Shown piece after piece: positions 31,065 to 42,424 of a stretch of 64,000 nt of DNA. Origin of the DNA: Candidatus Ruthia sp. Plio_17_S18 (GTDB taxonomy: Bacteria > Pseudomonadota > Gammaproteobacteria > PS1 > Pseudothioglobaceae). Position numbers and translations under genes: made by a program. The stretch is from positions 1,167,802 to 1,231,801 of the forward strand of contig CP072538.1 of assembly GCA_021730105.1 (NCBI GenBank), written 5' to 3'. The notes below the pieces were generated by a model. That model ran no database searches and was not told the DNA's origin. It was given only the letters and a program-made list of their open reading frames with translations. Within the stretch, counting starts at the first letter, position 1. Each line of letters starts with the position of its first letter.

Positions 31065-31628
31065 ATGACAAAAAAGAAACCAGAAAATAAAAACCAGAAA
31101 ATAAAACCAACAGAAAAAGAGGATATTGAGGCCGCCATTAAAGCCGCCTCACATATGCCTAAAGAAGATGACTTGCAAGAACAGTTGATTCAAGCGCAAC
31201 AGTCTGCTAAAGATAACTGGGACAAACTTTTAAGGTCTCAAGCAGAAATGGAGAACCTCAAACGCCGCAACTCTAAAGACGTTGAAAATGCACACAAGTT
31301 TGCACTGGGTGGCTTTGTCAAAGCATTACTTGAGGTCAAAGACTCGTTAAGCATGGGCATTAAAACCGCACAAGAAGAAAAGGCCACCGTTAAGCATATT
31401 GTTGAAGGGCTAGAAATGACCGATAAAGTGTTTCTCTCAACCCTAGAAAAATTTGGCGTAGAAATGATTAACCCAGAAGACGAAACCTTTAACCCAGAGT
31501 TACACGAAGCCGTTACCATGATACCCATGCCAGACAAAGACTCAAATTCTGTTTTAGAAGTCGTACAATTTGGCTTTACTTTAAATGGGCGCTTGGTCCG
31601 CCCAGCAATGGTGGTGGTGGTCCAATAG
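31065..31628 (+). CDS. grpE: Nucleotide exchange factor GrpE
   Basis: Exchanges ADP on DnaK. It has a long N-terminal coiled coil ([20 protein letters not shown]), [20 protein letters not shown], and the C-terminal beta domain ending [21 protein letters not shown] 31065 is chosen over a TTG at 31053; it gives 187 residues. dnaK does not follow; the next bases hold a hairpin and then the tail of a decayed gene on the other strand, so dnaKJ lie elsewhere. No obvious heat-shock promoter is visible. Confidence 0.93.
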   Translation: MTKKKPENKNQKIKPTEKEDIEAAIKAASHMPKEDDLQEQLIQAQQSAKDNWDKLLRSQAEMENLKRRNSKDVENAHKFALGGFVKALLEVKDSLSMGIKTAQEEKATVKHIVEGLEMTDKVFLSTLEKFGVEMINPEDETFNPELHEAVTMIPMPDKDSNSVLEVVQFGFTLNGRLVRPAMVVVVQ

Positions 31629-31667
31629 GCGACAAGTTTCTATAACTCAAGCACGCCCAATAACAAG

Positions 31668-31695
31668 GTGAGCAATAAGATGGATTATTGCTCAC
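31668..31695 (+). terminator. Perfect 11-bp hairpin after grpE
   Basis: GTGAGCAATAA at 31668-31678 pairs with TTATTGCTCAC at 31685-31695, loop of six. There is no T run behind it, so it is a weak intrinsic terminator at best, or a stabiliser of the grpE 3' end. The rest of the gap to 31912 holds nothing I recognise. Confidence 0.4.
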
Positions 31696-31911
31696 ATCAA
31701 GTTTGTAACGTAGATTAGTTGAACGATATAAAACTCTATTTTAGGGAATAGTTAAATTTGTCACAAGTGTTGCTAGATACCGTTTATCCTGACGTTTTAT
31801 TCCACGCTTAAATAAAGTGCCCAACTATAATATGCGCTATTTTACTTTTTATTGCGTTGCCATACTTCTCTGTAACGACACCGTATACATGACGCCTGTG
31901 TTTGTTATTTT

Positions 31912-33340
31912 TTACCTAACATGCCTTTCTAATAAATTTAGAAAGGCAATATTGATATGAAATTTACAAGAAGAGTAAAACTTACCATTTAATTCTAAAG
32001 CCGTGGAATCTGTTTTAATAGTATTGACTGACAAACTATTAACATTAACTATGTCAAAAGTAACAGTACCATTAAAAGTGACATTGCCGTCTTTATCCAA
32101 AACCATTGCAATTGTTTTATTAGCAATGAACTCAAAAGAATTTGAATCACTTGTTCCAATAGACATTGTAAAAGTTTTTGTATCACCACCTAAATGTACC
32201 AATTTGTCATCCAACATTGTCCTTAATGTACACCTCACATTCACTAGAATTAAAAGCCAAAGAGCCATTACCAACATCGGCGGGATCAGGTAACGAACTT
32301 AAATCATTAGTACTATACCAATTCATATTATTTGCATCAGTGTATAAAGAAAAACGCCCTCATTGTGCTGAAGCCTTGATTTGGATTTCTTTCTCGGCTT
32401 CAATTGACTTAGCTGTCGTGGTTCCATTAACATCCAAGGTGTAATTACTACTAGGATTTTTTCCAATACCTGCGCTAGAATTAACTTTATCTAAAATTAA
32501 AGTGTTGTTATTGCCAAATGAATAAGTAGCAGTATTATTCATGCCAATTTGAAAGTTAGTACCTTCTGCCTTAAAAACTAAATTAGTAGCATCAGGGGAG
32601 GACATTTCAATGTCAGTACTGACCACGCCAATCGTTAAGTCCTGAATTTTTATATTATCTTTATAAGAAACCTCTCCTACGACAACGTTTGAAAGATTTA
32701 TATCTCCAATACTGAACACGTCACTACTGTAAATGTTACCAGCAACACCAGCATCACCTTTTACTGATATAGAATTGTTGTTCTTAACTAGAATATTATT
32801 CGGTTTGCCAACTTTAATATTTCTAGTATATAAATCTTTTAAGGTCGTTAAAGTTGTGTAATTTTGCTTATCACTAGTAGAGATAACTATCGCACCCTTG
32901 TTACGCTTAACACCATCAATTTCAATGTTATTGAAGCTACCAATTTTGCTGTGCACAACAGCAATTTCTGGCAATATATTAAATATAACAATATCACTAT
33001 AATTGATTTTATTTGCAACAATATTTTTTAAATTAGAGCCACTAACACCACCAAGTGAATCAGTTTTAAGAGAGTTAAATCCTGATACTTTGTCCATGTC
33101 CAGTATCAATTCGGCATTTTGAATACTAGCGATATTTAAATTCTTAGTTGTGCTATTTTCACTGAAGTCTAATAGATACTTATCGCCAGAATAATAAACA
33201 TTGACACTCACTTCTTGTTCAACTTTGATGCCGTTGTCAAAAGATATTCGGTGGCAATCTGAACTCAACTGATTAGTTTCAATAAGTAACCCTTGGCAAT
33301 TATATTGTCCATACCTTATGCGATCACGCTTACTAGGCTT
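31912..33340 (-). pseudogene. Tail-fibre-like surface or secreted protein, fragmented
   Basis: The long minus-strand frame (32360-33268, extending upstream in frame as RDRIRYGQYNCQGLLIETNQ) gives a Ser/Asn/Val-rich beta protein that ends near GIGKNPSSNYTLDVNGTTTAK. Shifted frames continue LYTDANNMNWYSTNDL and PADVGNGSLAFNSSECEVYI, then TFTMSIGTSDSNSFEFIANK and VLDKDGNVTFNGTVTFDI. Such (V)TLDVNG/DGNVTFNG repeats are typical of phage tail fibres and similar trimeric beta structures. It is broken by at least two frameshifts. There are no other phage genes nearby, so it is more likely a host surface protein than prophage. Confidence 0.55.
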
Positions 33341-33344
33341 GTCA

Positions 33345-33700
33345 TTTCTTCATTAGATTTTAGTAACTTTTCACTACTTCTTACCCCCTCCAAAGTCAGA
33401 GTCAGCATAATGGTCACTTTTAATATTGCCAGTCTTTAGTGCCGAATGTCCACGGAACTCCACAAGGGTCTTTTTTCAAGATAAAAATCATGCTTAATGG
33501 TAGTTTGTGCGTATTCATAAATTTGAATAATACTAATTGCACTTTCGTCATTATTTTGACGTTTAAAGCTTTTAGCAATTTGCGAAAAATAGCCAATTGT
33601 TTCAATGGCCTTAGCTATTTTTTGGCGGCAAGAGTGGTGTTTGTTGCTAATAGCAACAATAAACATAAAGAAGTATTTTTGCGCTTACTTTATTTTCTTG
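33345..33700 (-). other. Unresolved degraded coding-like region
   Basis: The minus strand holds short coding-like pieces in three frames: CRQKIAKAIETIGYFSQIAK, IIQIYEYAQTTIKHDFYLEK, and separately KKDPCGVPWTFGTKDWQY and GNIKSDHYADSDFGGGKK before stops. They probably come from one or two short secreted or surface genes upstream of the tail-fibre-like remnant. I cannot assign a family. Confidence 0.3.
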
Positions 33701-33900
33701 CGCTTAAATGGACGGGATATAATCATACCTAACATCAGTCCTATAAAACCACCAACAATACCCCAACAAACCACTTGCTTATCTTTTGTTAGATTTAAAT
33801 CTTCTATTTTTAAAACTCGCTCTAATGAAAATACTTTAATGTCATCAGAGTTAGGAAGTACGCCTTCTAAGTCTTGTAACTCCTGTTGTTCAGAATCCAC
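33685..33900 (-). CDS. Small membrane protein, possibly the C-terminal remnant of a chain-length regulator
   Basis: A 71-residue frame with acidic N-terminal half (QQELQDLEGVLPNSDDIKVF) and one C-terminal membrane helix VCWGIVGGFIGLMLGMIIS followed by a basic tail RPFKRKKIK. The helix and tail resemble the end of Wzz/LPS chain-length proteins, and the open frame extends upstream without a start, so this may be a truncated gene. Low confidence. Confidence 0.3.
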   Translation of the reverse strand: MDSEQQELQDLEGVLPNSDDIKVFSLERVLKIEDLNLTKDKQVVCWGIVGGFIGLMLGMIISRPFKRKKIK

Positions 33901-34033
33901 ATCGACCTCTTGCGTATAGACAAAGAGAGTTGCTTAAACAGGGCATTGACATCGACATTTATAAATAATATTTACTTACTACAACTAAGCGTATAACATA
34001 GTAATGCGCAACTGATACATTGAGGAAAGAGGC

Positions 34034-36262
34034 ATGAAACGTTTATTACTACCCTTATTTTTATTATTATCCGCATTCTCGTTAGCACAAGCAGAAGATG
34101 ATTTGTTGCCAGTAGATAAGGCATTTGCCTTTAAGGCTAGCGTGGTTAATAACGAAATATTGCTTAATTGGGATATTGCTCAAGGTTACTATCTTTATAA
34201 AGAAAAGATTAGGGTTTCTGCTGATTTTTCAGCCCAGCTAGGCAGTGCTAAGTTCCCAATAGCAAAGATTAGAAATGATGAATTTTTTGGCAAAATTGGG
34301 GTTTATCGTGATAATGCCGTGGTGGTGGTTCCTGTGCTTAAAGGCGATGCCAAATCTATTTTATTAACCGTTAGTTATCAAGGTTGTGCTGATTTGAGCG
34401 TTTGCTACCCACCTATTACTAAATCAGTTGCGCTTAACATTGATTCAATGCGCTCAACCTCCTTGGCTGATAATGCATTTAATCTATTTTCACGGGCCAC
34501 TAATAAGGCGCAATCAATTGTTGAAAAAATCATGCCAACCCCTGATGAACCTCTACCTGCAGACGATGCATTTAAATTTTCAGTAGTGGCAATTGATGCT
34601 GATACGCTACTAGCAAGATGGATCATTCATCAAGAATATTATTTATATCGTGATAAGTTTTTATTTGATATCAAAGGGGCAAAATTTGACGATATTGTCT
34701 TTCCAAAAGGTAAAATTAAAGTCGATGAATTTTTTGGCAAAATTGAAGTTCACACAGGCGTATTAGAAGTTAAGATTCCACTTACTGATGTCAGCAATCA
34801 ACCAATTACTTTTATCGTTAAATATCAAGGCTGTTGGCAGGGTGGTGTTTGCTATCCGCCACAAGAAAAAACTAAAGATATTATACTGCCTTCTCAAACA
34901 GGTAGTTTTAACGTCAACACCACATCTGAAAAAACCTCAGCACCCAATACACAGGTTGAGTTAAACGAGGCTGACCAAATTACTGCATTGCTCCAACAAT
35001 ACAGTATATTGTTAGTATTGGCAAGTTTCTTTGGCTTTGGCTTATTACTATCATTAACCCCTTGCGTGTTTCCAATGATTCCAATTCTGTCAGGCATTAT
35101 TGTGGGTCAAAAAGGCGAAGTTAGCACTAAAAAAGCGCTGATTATGTCCATTGTGTTTGTACTCTCCATGAGCATAGCCTATTCAATTGCTGGTGTATTA
35201 GCAGGCTATTTTGGTGAAAATTTACAGGTGTTGTTCCAAAACCCTTGGATACTGGCTATTTTCAGTTTGATTTTTGTCGCCTTGGCATTTTCTATGTTTG
35301 GTTATTATGAAATCCAACTGCCTGCTAGTTTACAAGGAAAAATTACAAAAGTAAGCAATGACCAAGAAGGTGGGCACTTAATTGGTGTGGCTATTATGGG
35401 ATTTTTATCAGCACTCATTGTTGGGCCTTGCGTTGCGCCACCGCTAGCAGGAGCGCTGATTTATATTGGACAAACTGGCGATGTACTATTAGGTGGACTA
35501 TCACTGTTTGTAATGAGTTTAGGTATGGGTGCACCGCTTGTTGCAATTGGTGCAGGCATAAGCAAACTGCCTAAAGCAGGTGGCTGGATGGATAATATTA
35601 AATACGTATTTGGTATTTTAATGCTAGCCGTAGCAATTTATCTACTTGATAGAATTATCTCACCCCTGGCATCACTTGTATTATGGGCGATGCTCATTAC
35701 TATATCACCAATTGCGATGGGTACATTGAACACACAAACAAGCGCTTCAAGCCCTTGGCAACGTATTTTTAAAGCGTTAGGTTTAATCATCCTGGGCTAC
35801 GGCATCTTGCTTTGGGTATTGATAGCACGCGGTGGTGGCGATATGTTCCAGCCGCTATCAGGTTGGGACGCATCAAGTGTAGCAACTGAATCAGTCCGTA
35901 TAAAATTTGAACGCATCAAATCAGCGGATGAGCTAGACCAAATCCTAGCAAAAGCGAAGAGTAGCAACCAAATTGTTATGCTAGATTTTTATGCTGATTG
36001 GTGTATTTCTTGTAAGGAACTTGAGAGTTTTGTGTTTTCTAATGCTAATGTGGTTAACGAAATGGCTATGGCTAATGTCGTTGCACTTCAAGCCGACGTG
36101 ACTGAAAACAACGCCAACGATAAAGCATTAATGAAACGATTTGGTCTTGTTGGCCCGCCTGCTATTTTGTTTTTCAACAATGGTATCGAAAATCGCTCAC
36201 AAAGAATTATTGGCGAGATTAACGCGCAAGACTTTCTCAGACATCTCAATAAAACCAAATAA
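34034..36262 (+). CDS. dsbD: Thiol:disulfide interchange protein DsbD with two N-terminal alpha domains
   Basis: Carries electrons from cytoplasmic thioredoxin to periplasmic disulfide isomerases and cytochrome c maturation. After a signal peptide (MKRLLLPLFLLLSAFSLAQA) come two similar DsbD-alpha domains: about residues 25-135 with GCADLSVCYPP, and about 175-285 with GCWQGGVCYPP. Then eight membrane helices include LTPCVFPMIPILSG and GPCVAPPLAGALIY, and a thioredoxin domain at the end has WCISCKELE. A normal DsbD has about 570 residues; this one has 742 because of the duplication. A GAGGAAAGAGGC site precedes the ATG. Confidence 0.93.
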   Translation: MKRLLLPLFLLLSAFSLAQAEDDLLPVDKAFAFKASVVNNEILLNWDIAQGYYLYKEKIRVSADFSAQLGSAKFPIAKIRNDEFFGKIGVYRDNAVVVVPVLKGDAKSILLTVSYQGCADLSVCYPPITKSVALNIDSMRSTSLADNAFNLFSRATNKAQSIVEKIMPTPDEPLPADDAFKFSVVAIDADTLLARWIIHQEYYLYRDKFLFDIKGAKFDDIVFPKGKIKVDEFFGKIEVHTGVLEVKIPLTDVSNQPITFIVKYQGCWQGGVCYPPQEKTKDIILPSQTGSFNVNTTSEKTSAPNTQVELNEADQITALLQQYSILLVLASFFGFGLLLSLTPCVFPMIPILSGIIVGQKGEVSTKKALIMSIVFVLSMSIAYSIAGVLAGYFGENLQVLFQNPWILAIFSLIFVALAFSMFGYYEIQLPASLQGKITKVSNDQEGGHLIGVAIMGFLSALIVGPCVAPPLAGALIYIGQTGDVLLGGLSLFVMSLGMGAPLVAIGAGISKLPKAGGWMDNIKYVFGILMLAVAIYLLDRIISPLASLVLWAMLITISPIAMGTLNTQTSASSPWQRIFKALGLIILGYGILLWVLIARGGGDMFQPLSGWDASSVATESVRIKFERIKSADELDQILAKAKSSNQIVMLDFYADWCISCKELESFVFSNANVVNEMAMANVVALQADVTENNANDKALMKRFGLVGPPAILFFNNGIENRSQRIIGEINAQDFLRHLNKTK

Positions 36263-36348
36263 AATAAGCTAAAATGCCTATAAAACTAACTATCGTACAC
36301 GATATTGGTGGTAAAATCGTTCTATCTTAAATATTGCTTGTGAACAAA

Positions 36349-36798
36349 ATGGATGTTCTATTATTAAATGGTCCTAACCTTAATCTGCTTGGTACTCGCG
36401 AGCCTGACTATTATGGCGCACAAACACTGGATGACATTACCAGTCATCTTACAAAAATAGCAAGTGACGCTGGACTTACACTTGAACACCATCAAGACAA
36501 TTCAGAAGTAGGATTGATTGCACATATTCACAACGCTACAAATAACGACGTTCAATATATCGTTATCAACCCTGCAGCTTTCACACACACGTCAGTCGCT
36601 TTGCGTGATGCTCTGCTCGCTGTAAGTATTGAGTTCACTGAAGTTCATTTGTCTAATGTGTATAAGCGTGAAGATTTCCGCAAACAATCTTATTTTTCAG
36701 ATATTGCACAAGGCGTCATTTCAGGCTTTGGCGCTCAAGGATATGAATTTGCACTACAAGCCGCAATTCAACATATTCAACAATTAAAGAGGTCATAA
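36349..36798 (+). CDS. aroQ: 3-dehydroquinate dehydratase, type II
   Basis: Third step of the shikimate pathway. It starts with the type II motif [21 protein letters not shown] (Arg and Tyr catalytic); other conserved parts are [31 protein letters not shown] and [20 protein letters not shown] 36349 is preferred over GTG 36340 and TTG 36334, giving 149 residues. It is the first gene of aroQ-accB-accC, a common gammaproteobacterial order. Confidence 0.95.
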   Translation: MDVLLLNGPNLNLLGTREPDYYGAQTLDDITSHLTKIASDAGLTLEHHQDNSEVGLIAHIHNATNNDVQYIVINPAAFTHTSVALRDALLAVSIEFTEVHLSNVYKREDFRKQSYFSDIAQGVISGFGAQGYEFALQAAIQHIQQLKRS

Positions 36799-37245
36799 AT
36801 GGATATTCGTAAAGTAAAAAAATTAATGGAGTTGCTAGAACAATCTGGCATGAGTGAAATTGAAATTGTTGAGGGTAAAGAATCCGTGCGTATTTCGCGC
36901 TATGGCAACGCCCCAATAGCAGCACCAGTGTCAATAGCAACCCCTGTAGTAGCACCAATAGAAGTCCCTACAATGACAGCGCCATCTGCAGATAGTACAC
37001 CAACAATGGATGGCCATCCTATCACTTCGCCTATGGTTGGTACTTTTTATGGCGCAGCATCGCCCACATCTGATGCCTTTGTTAAAATTGGTCAACACGT
37101 CAACCAAGGTGATACGATTTGTATCGTTGAAGCCATGAAAATCATGAACCAAATTGAGGCGGGACAATCTGGAACAGTCACTGAAATCTTATGTACAGAT
37201 GGCGATGCAGTTGAATTTGGCCAAACACTAGTAGTCATTCAATGA
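36799..37245 (+). CDS. accB: Biotin carboxyl carrier protein of acetyl-CoA carboxylase
   Basis: Holds the biotin that carries CO2 for fatty-acid synthesis. The biotinylated Lys lies in [12 protein letters not shown] near residue 113; an N-terminal helix ([17 protein letters not shown]) and a Pro/Ala/Thr-rich linker precede the domain. The length is 148 residues. It starts on the base after the aroQ stop and overlaps accC by four bases (ATGA). Confidence 0.97.
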   Translation: MDIRKVKKLMELLEQSGMSEIEIVEGKESVRISRYGNAPIAAPVSIATPVVAPIEVPTMTAPSADSTPTMDGHPITSPMVGTFYGAASPTSDAFVKIGQHVNQGDTICIVEAMKIMNQIEAGQSGTVTEILCTDGDAVEFGQTLVVIQ

Positions 37246-38600
37246 CGTCAATGAATAAAATCCGCAAAGTTCTCATTGCTAACCGTGGTGAAATTGCGCT
37301 TAGAATTTTAAGGGCTTGTAAGGAGTTAGGTATCAAAACCGTTGCTGTATATTCAACAGCGGACAAAGACCTTAAGCATGTGCGTTTGTCTGATGAGGCT
37401 GTGTGCATTGGCCCACACCCATCAAAAGACAGTTATTTAAATATCCCTGCACTAATTTCTGCTGCAGAAGTTACTCACGCTGATGCCATCCACCCTGGTT
37501 ATGGTTTTTTATCTGAAAGTGCAGATTTTGCACAACGTGTTGAAGAAAGTGGTTTTATTTTTATTGGCCCACATGCAGATAATATTCGCATCATGGGCGA
37601 TAAAGTTGCCGCTATTAGAGCCATGCAAAAATCTGGCGTACCTTGTGTACCTGGATCAGATGGTGGTTTAACTGAAGATGCTGCCCAAAACACCAAACTT
37701 GCTTGTGATATTGGCTTTCCAATTATCATCAAAGCCTCTGGAGGTGGCGGTGGTCGTGGCATGCGCGTGGTTGAAAAAGAAGCCGACCTACTTGATTCGA
37801 TTGAACTAACTAAAACAGAAGCGTTTAACTTTTTTGGCAACGGCGAAGTGTATATGGAGAAATTTTTAACCACGCCTAGGCATGTTGAAATTCAAATATT
37901 AGCTGACGAACATGGCAATGCTGCGCATTTAGGCGAGCGTGATTGCTCGATGCAAAGACGCCATCAAAAAGTGGTAGAAGAAGCGCCAGCACCTGGCATC
38001 ATACCAGAATTGCGACAAAAAATCGGCAATGCTTGTACAGACGCTTGCAAGGCCATTAACTATCGCGGCGCCGGCACGTTTGAATTTTTATTTGAAAATG
38101 ATGAATTCTATTTCATTGAAATGAACACTCGTGTTCAAGTTGAGCATACTGTCACAGAGATGATTACTGGTATTGATATTGTGTGCGAACAAATATGCAT
38201 TGCTGATGGTCAAACACTTTCATTCACACAGGATGATGTGAAAATCAAAGGTCATGCGATTGAATGCCGCATTAATGCTGAAGACCCTAATAATTTTATG
38301 CCTTCACCAGGTAAAATCACTCAATATCATGTTGCTGGTGGTTTAGGCGTACGTGTTGATTCACATATATATAACGGCTATACCGTGCCACCCCATTATG
38401 ATTCTATGATTGGCAAATTGATTACTTTTGCTGATACTCGACTAGGCGCTATTATCAAAATGCAAAATGCACTGGATGAAATGGTTATTGATGGCATTAA
38501 AACCAATATTGCCTTACAAAGAAGAATTATGGATGACAAGGACTTCCAAAAAGGTGGCATGAATATCCACTATCTCGAAAAAATGCTGGGGGCTCACTAG
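37242..38600 (+). CDS. accC: Biotin carboxylase
   Basis: ATP-dependent carboxylation of biotin on AccB. ATP-grasp signatures are [14 protein letters not shown] near residue 165 and [16 protein letters not shown] near residue 290; the N-terminal part is [17 protein letters not shown]. The length is 452 residues; a start at ATG 37251 would remove three. It forms one unit with accB. The accA and accD subunits are not in the window. Confidence 0.97.
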   Translation: MTSMNKIRKVLIANRGEIALRILRACKELGIKTVAVYSTADKDLKHVRLSDEAVCIGPHPSKDSYLNIPALISAAEVTHADAIHPGYGFLSESADFAQRVEESGFIFIGPHADNIRIMGDKVAAIRAMQKSGVPCVPGSDGGLTEDAAQNTKLACDIGFPIIIKASGGGGGRGMRVVEKEADLLDSIELTKTEAFNFFGNGEVYMEKFLTTPRHVEIQILADEHGNAAHLGERDCSMQRRHQKVVEEAPAPGIIPELRQKIGNACTDACKAINYRGAGTFEFLFENDEFYFIEMNTRVQVEHTVTEMITGIDIVCEQICIADGQTLSFTQDDVKIKGHAIECRINAEDPNNFMPSPGKITQYHVAGGLGVRVDSHIYNGYTVPPHYDSMIGKLITFADTRLGAIIKMQNALDEMVIDGIKTNIALQRRIMDDKDFQKGGMNIHYLEKMLGAH

Positions 38601-38601
38601 T

Positions 38602-39624
38602 ATGATTAAGGTAGGTATTGTTGGTGCTACAGGGTATACAGGGCTAGAACTTATACGTCTTTTACACAATCATCCAAGTGCAAAAATTCTTGCCCTATGT
38701 TCAAGGGCAAATACTGGCAAAGCCGTTGTTGAAGAATTTCCCAGTTTGACAGGATTTGTTGATCTTGACTTTATTGCGCCAGATGATAAAACATTATTTG
38801 AGTGCGATATCATTTTCTTTGCCACACCGCACGGCGTAGCTATGAACAACGTTAGCCCACTCCTAGACAAAGACATTAAAATAATTGATTTAGGTGCTGA
38901 TTTTCGTATTAAAGATAGCACTGAGTGGAGCAAATGGTATGGCATGACACACACACAAAGCGCTTTATTAGAAAATGCCGTTTATGGCTTACCTGAAGTT
39001 TACAGCTCACAAATCAAAAACGCCACCTTGGTTGCGAACCCTGGGTGTTACCCAACTGCAATCACGTTAGCACTTAAGCCTTTGCTTGAAACAAATTCTA
39101 TTGATACAAAAAGCATTATTGCTGATTGCAAATCAGGCACTAGTGGTGCAGGCAGGGGCGCTAATATTGCCACACTTTTTTGCGAAGTAAACGAGTCCTT
39201 AAAGCCTTATAATGTTAATCAACACCGTCACAAGCCTGAAACACAACAAGTGCTAACAGACATTGCAAATACAAATGTGGATTTTATCTTTACCCCACAC
39301 TTGATACCCATGACTCGGGGCATGCTTGCCAGTGTTTACGTTGATTTAATAAAGGGCATCGATGTACAAGAATTGTTTGAAAGCCATTACCAAGACAGCA
39401 GATTTGTTCATGTGTTGCCAGCTGGTATTTATCCACAAACCAAATCAGTTAAAGGCACGAATAATTGCCATATTGGTGTGCAAAAATCAAACAACAAGCT
39501 TATTGTTATGACGGTTATTGATAACGTAGGTAAGGGTGCCTCAGGGCAAGCCATACAAAACATGAATCTCATGTTTGGGTTTGATGAAGGCTTAGGATTA
39601 GAGCAAATTGGCTTATTGCCATAA
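38602..39624 (+). CDS. argC: N-acetyl-gamma-glutamyl-phosphate reductase
   Basis: Third step of arginine synthesis; reduces the acyl phosphate with NADPH. The nucleotide-binding start is [18 protein letters not shown] and the active-site Cys lies in [13 protein letters not shown] near residue 150; [10 protein letters not shown] is the conserved C-terminal segment. It is 340 residues long and begins one base after the accC stop. Confidence 0.96.
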   Translation: MIKVGIVGATGYTGLELIRLLHNHPSAKILALCSRANTGKAVVEEFPSLTGFVDLDFIAPDDKTLFECDIIFFATPHGVAMNNVSPLLDKDIKIIDLGADFRIKDSTEWSKWYGMTHTQSALLENAVYGLPEVYSSQIKNATLVANPGCYPTAITLALKPLLETNSIDTKSIIADCKSGTSGAGRGANIATLFCEVNESLKPYNVNQHRHKPETQQVLTDIANTNVDFIFTPHLIPMTRGMLASVYVDLIKGIDVQELFESHYQDSRFVHVLPAGIYPQTKSVKGTNNCHIGVQKSNNKLIVMTVIDNVGKGASGQAIQNMNLMFGFDEGLGLEQIGLLP

Positions 39625-39638
39625 TGGAAGGGAGCAAC

Positions 39639-39992
39639 ATGGAAACAGAACAAGTTTTAGAAAAAGCAGACATTATTTTTAGCAACAATGCCGCTAAAAA
39701 AGTATCAACGCTCGTTGAAGAAGAAAAAAACGACAACTTGCATTTGCGTGTTTATATCACAGGCGGTGGTTGCTCTGGTTTCTCGTATGGCTTTACTTTT
39801 GATGAAGCCTACAAAGAAGGCGATTCAAGTGTTGAGAACAGCGGCGTGCAATTAGTCGTTGACCCCATGAGTTATCAATACTTAATTGGTGCAACCGTTG
39901 ATTACTTAGAAGACTTACAAGGCGCACGTTTCATTATTCATAACCCAAATGCAAAAACCACTTGTGGTTGTGGTTCATCTTTTTCGGTATAA
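39639..39992 (+). CDS. erpA: Iron-sulfur cluster insertion protein ErpA
   Basis: A-type carrier that gives Fe-S clusters to apoproteins. The three cluster cysteines are in [12 protein letters not shown] and in [11 protein letters not shown] at the C-terminus. GGAAGGGAG before ATG 39639 decides the start over an ATG at 39624 that overlaps the argC stop; this gives 117 residues. Its place between argC and gltA gives no clue to its clients. Confidence 0.9.
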   Translation: METEQVLEKADIIFSNNAAKKVSTLVEEEKNDNLHLRVYITGGGCSGFSYGFTFDEAYKEGDSSVENSGVQLVVDPMSYQYLIGATVDYLEDLQGARFIIHNPNAKTTCGCGSSFSV

Positions 39993-39995
39993 ATT

Positions 39996-41132
39996 ATGAT
40001 TGAATATATTCCAGGTTTAGCAGGTGTTCCTGCAACGGAATCTTCCATCTCTTCTATTGATGGGAAAAATGGTATTTTGGCTTATCGTGGCTACTCAATC
40101 GAGGACTTGGTTAAATACGCCACTTTTGAAGAAGTGTCTATGCTACTTCGAGATGGAGAACTGCCAGACAAAAACAAACTGAATAACTTTAAAAATGTTT
40201 TACACAAGCGTTATGAAGTAAAGCGTAATATCCGTTCTATGATGTGGTCTTTGTCTACCAATGGACATCCAATGGATGTTTTACAAACCGCTATTGCTGC
40301 TATGGCGACGTTCTATCCTGGTGCAGGCGCACAAAACCCTGACTCTGCCTATACACAAAGCGCACTGACTAAAATCATTTCTAACATGAGTACTTTGGTG
40401 GCAATGTGGGCGCGTATTAGTGCTGGTTATGATCCTATTCCACCTAGCAGAGGAATGTCCTACGCTAAGAACTTTTTATATATGTCGTTTGGGGAAGAGC
40501 CTGATGATGATATTGTAAAGCTTTTTGATGCTTGCTTAATTCTGCATGCAGAACACACTATTAATGCCTCAACTTTTTCTGCCATAGTAACTGCTTCCAC
40601 GCTTGCCAATCCATTTGCTTCAATTTCAGCTGCAGTTGGTACTTTAGCAGGTTCCTTACATGGTGGTGCCAATGAAGATGTTCTTAAAATGTTGGATGAA
40701 ATTGGTGATGCTAAAAATGCGCGTGCTTATATTAAAAACCGCCTAAAAAACAAGCAAGTAATTTGGGGTATGGGGCATAGAGAGTATAGTGTTAAAGACC
40801 CTCGTGCAAGTATTTTACAAGCCATGATTGAGGCCTATGTCAAAAAATCCAACATGCGACTTTCTAAACGCTTTGAGACTGCATTAGAGGTCGAAAGAAT
40901 TTGTGAAGAATTACTATCAAGCAAAGGTGTTTATCCAAATGTGGATTTTTACTCAGGCATTTTACACGCCGAAATTTTCAAAATTCCACAAACACAATTT
41001 ACGCCTATTTTTGCCATGGCGCGTTCTGCTGGATGGGCAGCTCATTGGCACGAACAAGTTGGACACAATCGCATTTTTAGACCCACACAAATTTACACAG
41101 GGGCTGATTTTAGGGATTATCCTAAAAAATAA
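39996..41132 (+). CDS. gltA: Citrate synthase
   Basis: Condenses acetyl-CoA with oxaloacetate. The catalytic His lies in [13 protein letters not shown] near residue 190, the second in [15 protein letters not shown] near residue 240, and the Asp in NVDFYSGIL near residue 312. At 378 residues it is the shorter, dimeric-type citrate synthase, not the long NADH-regulated form; methylcitrate synthase activity cannot be excluded by reading. Only three bases separate it from erpA and two from ubiE. Confidence 0.93.
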   Translation: MIEYIPGLAGVPATESSISSIDGKNGILAYRGYSIEDLVKYATFEEVSMLLRDGELPDKNKLNNFKNVLHKRYEVKRNIRSMMWSLSTNGHPMDVLQTAIAAMATFYPGAGAQNPDSAYTQSALTKIISNMSTLVAMWARISAGYDPIPPSRGMSYAKNFLYMSFGEEPDDDIVKLFDACLILHAEHTINASTFSAIVTASTLANPFASISAAVGTLAGSLHGGANEDVLKMLDEIGDAKNARAYIKNRLKNKQVIWGMGHREYSVKDPRASILQAMIEAYVKKSNMRLSKRFETALEVERICEELLSSKGVYPNVDFYSGILHAEIFKIPQTQFTPIFAMARSAGWAAHWHEQVGHNRIFRPTQIYTGADFRDYPKK

Positions 41133-41134
41133 TC

Positions 41135-41875
41135 ATGAAAAATACCACGCATTTTGGATTCAAGCAGGTTGCCACAAACGATAAACAAAGTTTGGTTAGG
41201 GATGTTTTTAACTCTGTCGCAAGTAAATATGACCTAATGAACGATGTTTTGTCCTTTGGTGCACACCGCCTTTGGAAACGTTATACGATTGCTTCAAGTA
41301 ACGTTAAGGCTGGCGACAAAGTACTAGACATTGCTGGTGGCACGGGCGATTTAGCCATTGAATTTAGGGAAAAAGCTGGTGATAATGGGCAAGTCATACT
41401 AAGCGATATTAACGCTGCTATGCTGAATGAGGGTCGTAAAAACTTAACCAACAAAGGTGTTTTTGGAGTTGCATTTGTGCAACTCAACGCACAATATCTA
41501 CCCTTTGATAATAATACATTTGACTGTGTCAGCATTGCCTTTGGCCTTAGAAACGTGACTGATAAAGACCAGGCACTAACAGAAATGTATCGTATTTTGA
41601 AGCCTGGTGGCTGTTTGTTGATTTTAGAGTTTTCAACAACCGACTCTGCGTTTTTAAAAAAAATCTACGACTTTTATTCATTCAATATTATGCCAATAAT
41701 TGGTGGTATCATTGCTGATGACGAGGCTTCGTATCAATATTTAGCTGAATCAATCCGTAAACATCCAGACCAAGAAACTCTTAAATACATGGTGCTAGAC
41801 GCAGGCTTTGATTTTTGCGAATATCATAATTTATCAGGTGGCATTGTGGCCTTGCATAAAGGCATTAAAGTATAA
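41135..41875 (+). CDS. ubiE: Ubiquinone/menaquinone C-methyltransferase UbiE
   Basis: C-methylates the quinone ring in the cytoplasm using AdoMet. Family marks are [19 protein letters not shown] near residue 27, the AdoMet loop [15 protein letters not shown], and [13 protein letters not shown]. It is 246 residues long. It heads a ubiE-ubiJ-ubiB run, as in E. coli, which supplies the quinone used by SQR. Confidence 0.96.
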   Translation: MKNTTHFGFKQVATNDKQSLVRDVFNSVASKYDLMNDVLSFGAHRLWKRYTIASSNVKAGDKVLDIAGGTGDLAIEFREKAGDNGQVILSDINAAMLNEGRKNLTNKGVFGVAFVQLNAQYLPFDNNTFDCVSIAFGLRNVTDKDQALTEMYRILKPGGCLLILEFSTTDSAFLKKIYDFYSFNIMPIIGGIIADDEASYQYLAESIRKHPDQETLKYMVLDAGFDFCEYHNLSGGIVALHKGIKV

Positions 41876-41881
41876 AGTCCG

Positions 41882-42391
41882 ATGCAACTCTTTGCAATTT
41901 TCTGGCGTAAGCAAACCGTTATTCTTGAGCGGACGTTAAACCGCTTAATTATTAACGGCGAAGTTGACATAAGTGCGCTTAATGGCAAAACGATTGGCTT
42001 TTCCTTGCAGGACTTACCATTGGATGTACACTTTATATGTACCAATGACCGAGTATTTGTTTTGTCCGTCACTGACAAACTCACAGACGTTAATGTTAAG
42101 CTCACACCTACGGTGTTTATATATTTGCTCCATGGTAAAGATCTAACTGAACTGCTTATACAAGATAAAATTAGCATTCATGGTGATGTTAAAACCGCTC
42201 AATTATTGGTTGATTTATTAAAAGAAGTTGATATTGACCTAGAAGAAATGACATCAAAATACACAGGCGATACAATTGCTAACCAACTTGTAAAACTAAC
42301 GAAAAAATTCAACCTTACCGATATACAATCAAACAACCCGCTTGAGATAATTAAAAACTGGATGTCTACATTTGTTAATCAATCCAATTAA
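41882..42391 (+). CDS. ubiJ: Ubiquinone biosynthesis accessory factor UbiJ (SCP2 domain)
   Basis: A 169-residue protein with an N-terminal SCP2-like lipid-binding fold (GKTIGFSLQDLPLDVHFIC, ISIHGDVKTAQLL) and a helical C-terminus. It is recognised mainly by position between ubiE and ubiB and by its length and fold. UbiJ holds lipid intermediates of the Ubi complex in the cytoplasm. Confidence 0.82.
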   Translation: MQLFAIFWRKQTVILERTLNRLIINGEVDISALNGKTIGFSLQDLPLDVHFICTNDRVFVLSVTDKLTDVNVKLTPTVFIYLLHGKDLTELLIQDKISIHGDVKTAQLLVDLLKEVDIDLEEMTSKYTGDTIANQLVKLTKKFNLTDIQSNNPLEIIKNWMSTFVNQSN

Positions 42392-42424
42392 ATCTGAACG
42401 ATACAAACATAAAAACAGTTAGCC

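Noticed and set aside
31912..33340. Prophage remnant
   Set aside because: The fibre-like repeats are the only phage-like part; no integrase, terminase, capsid or attachment site is seen.
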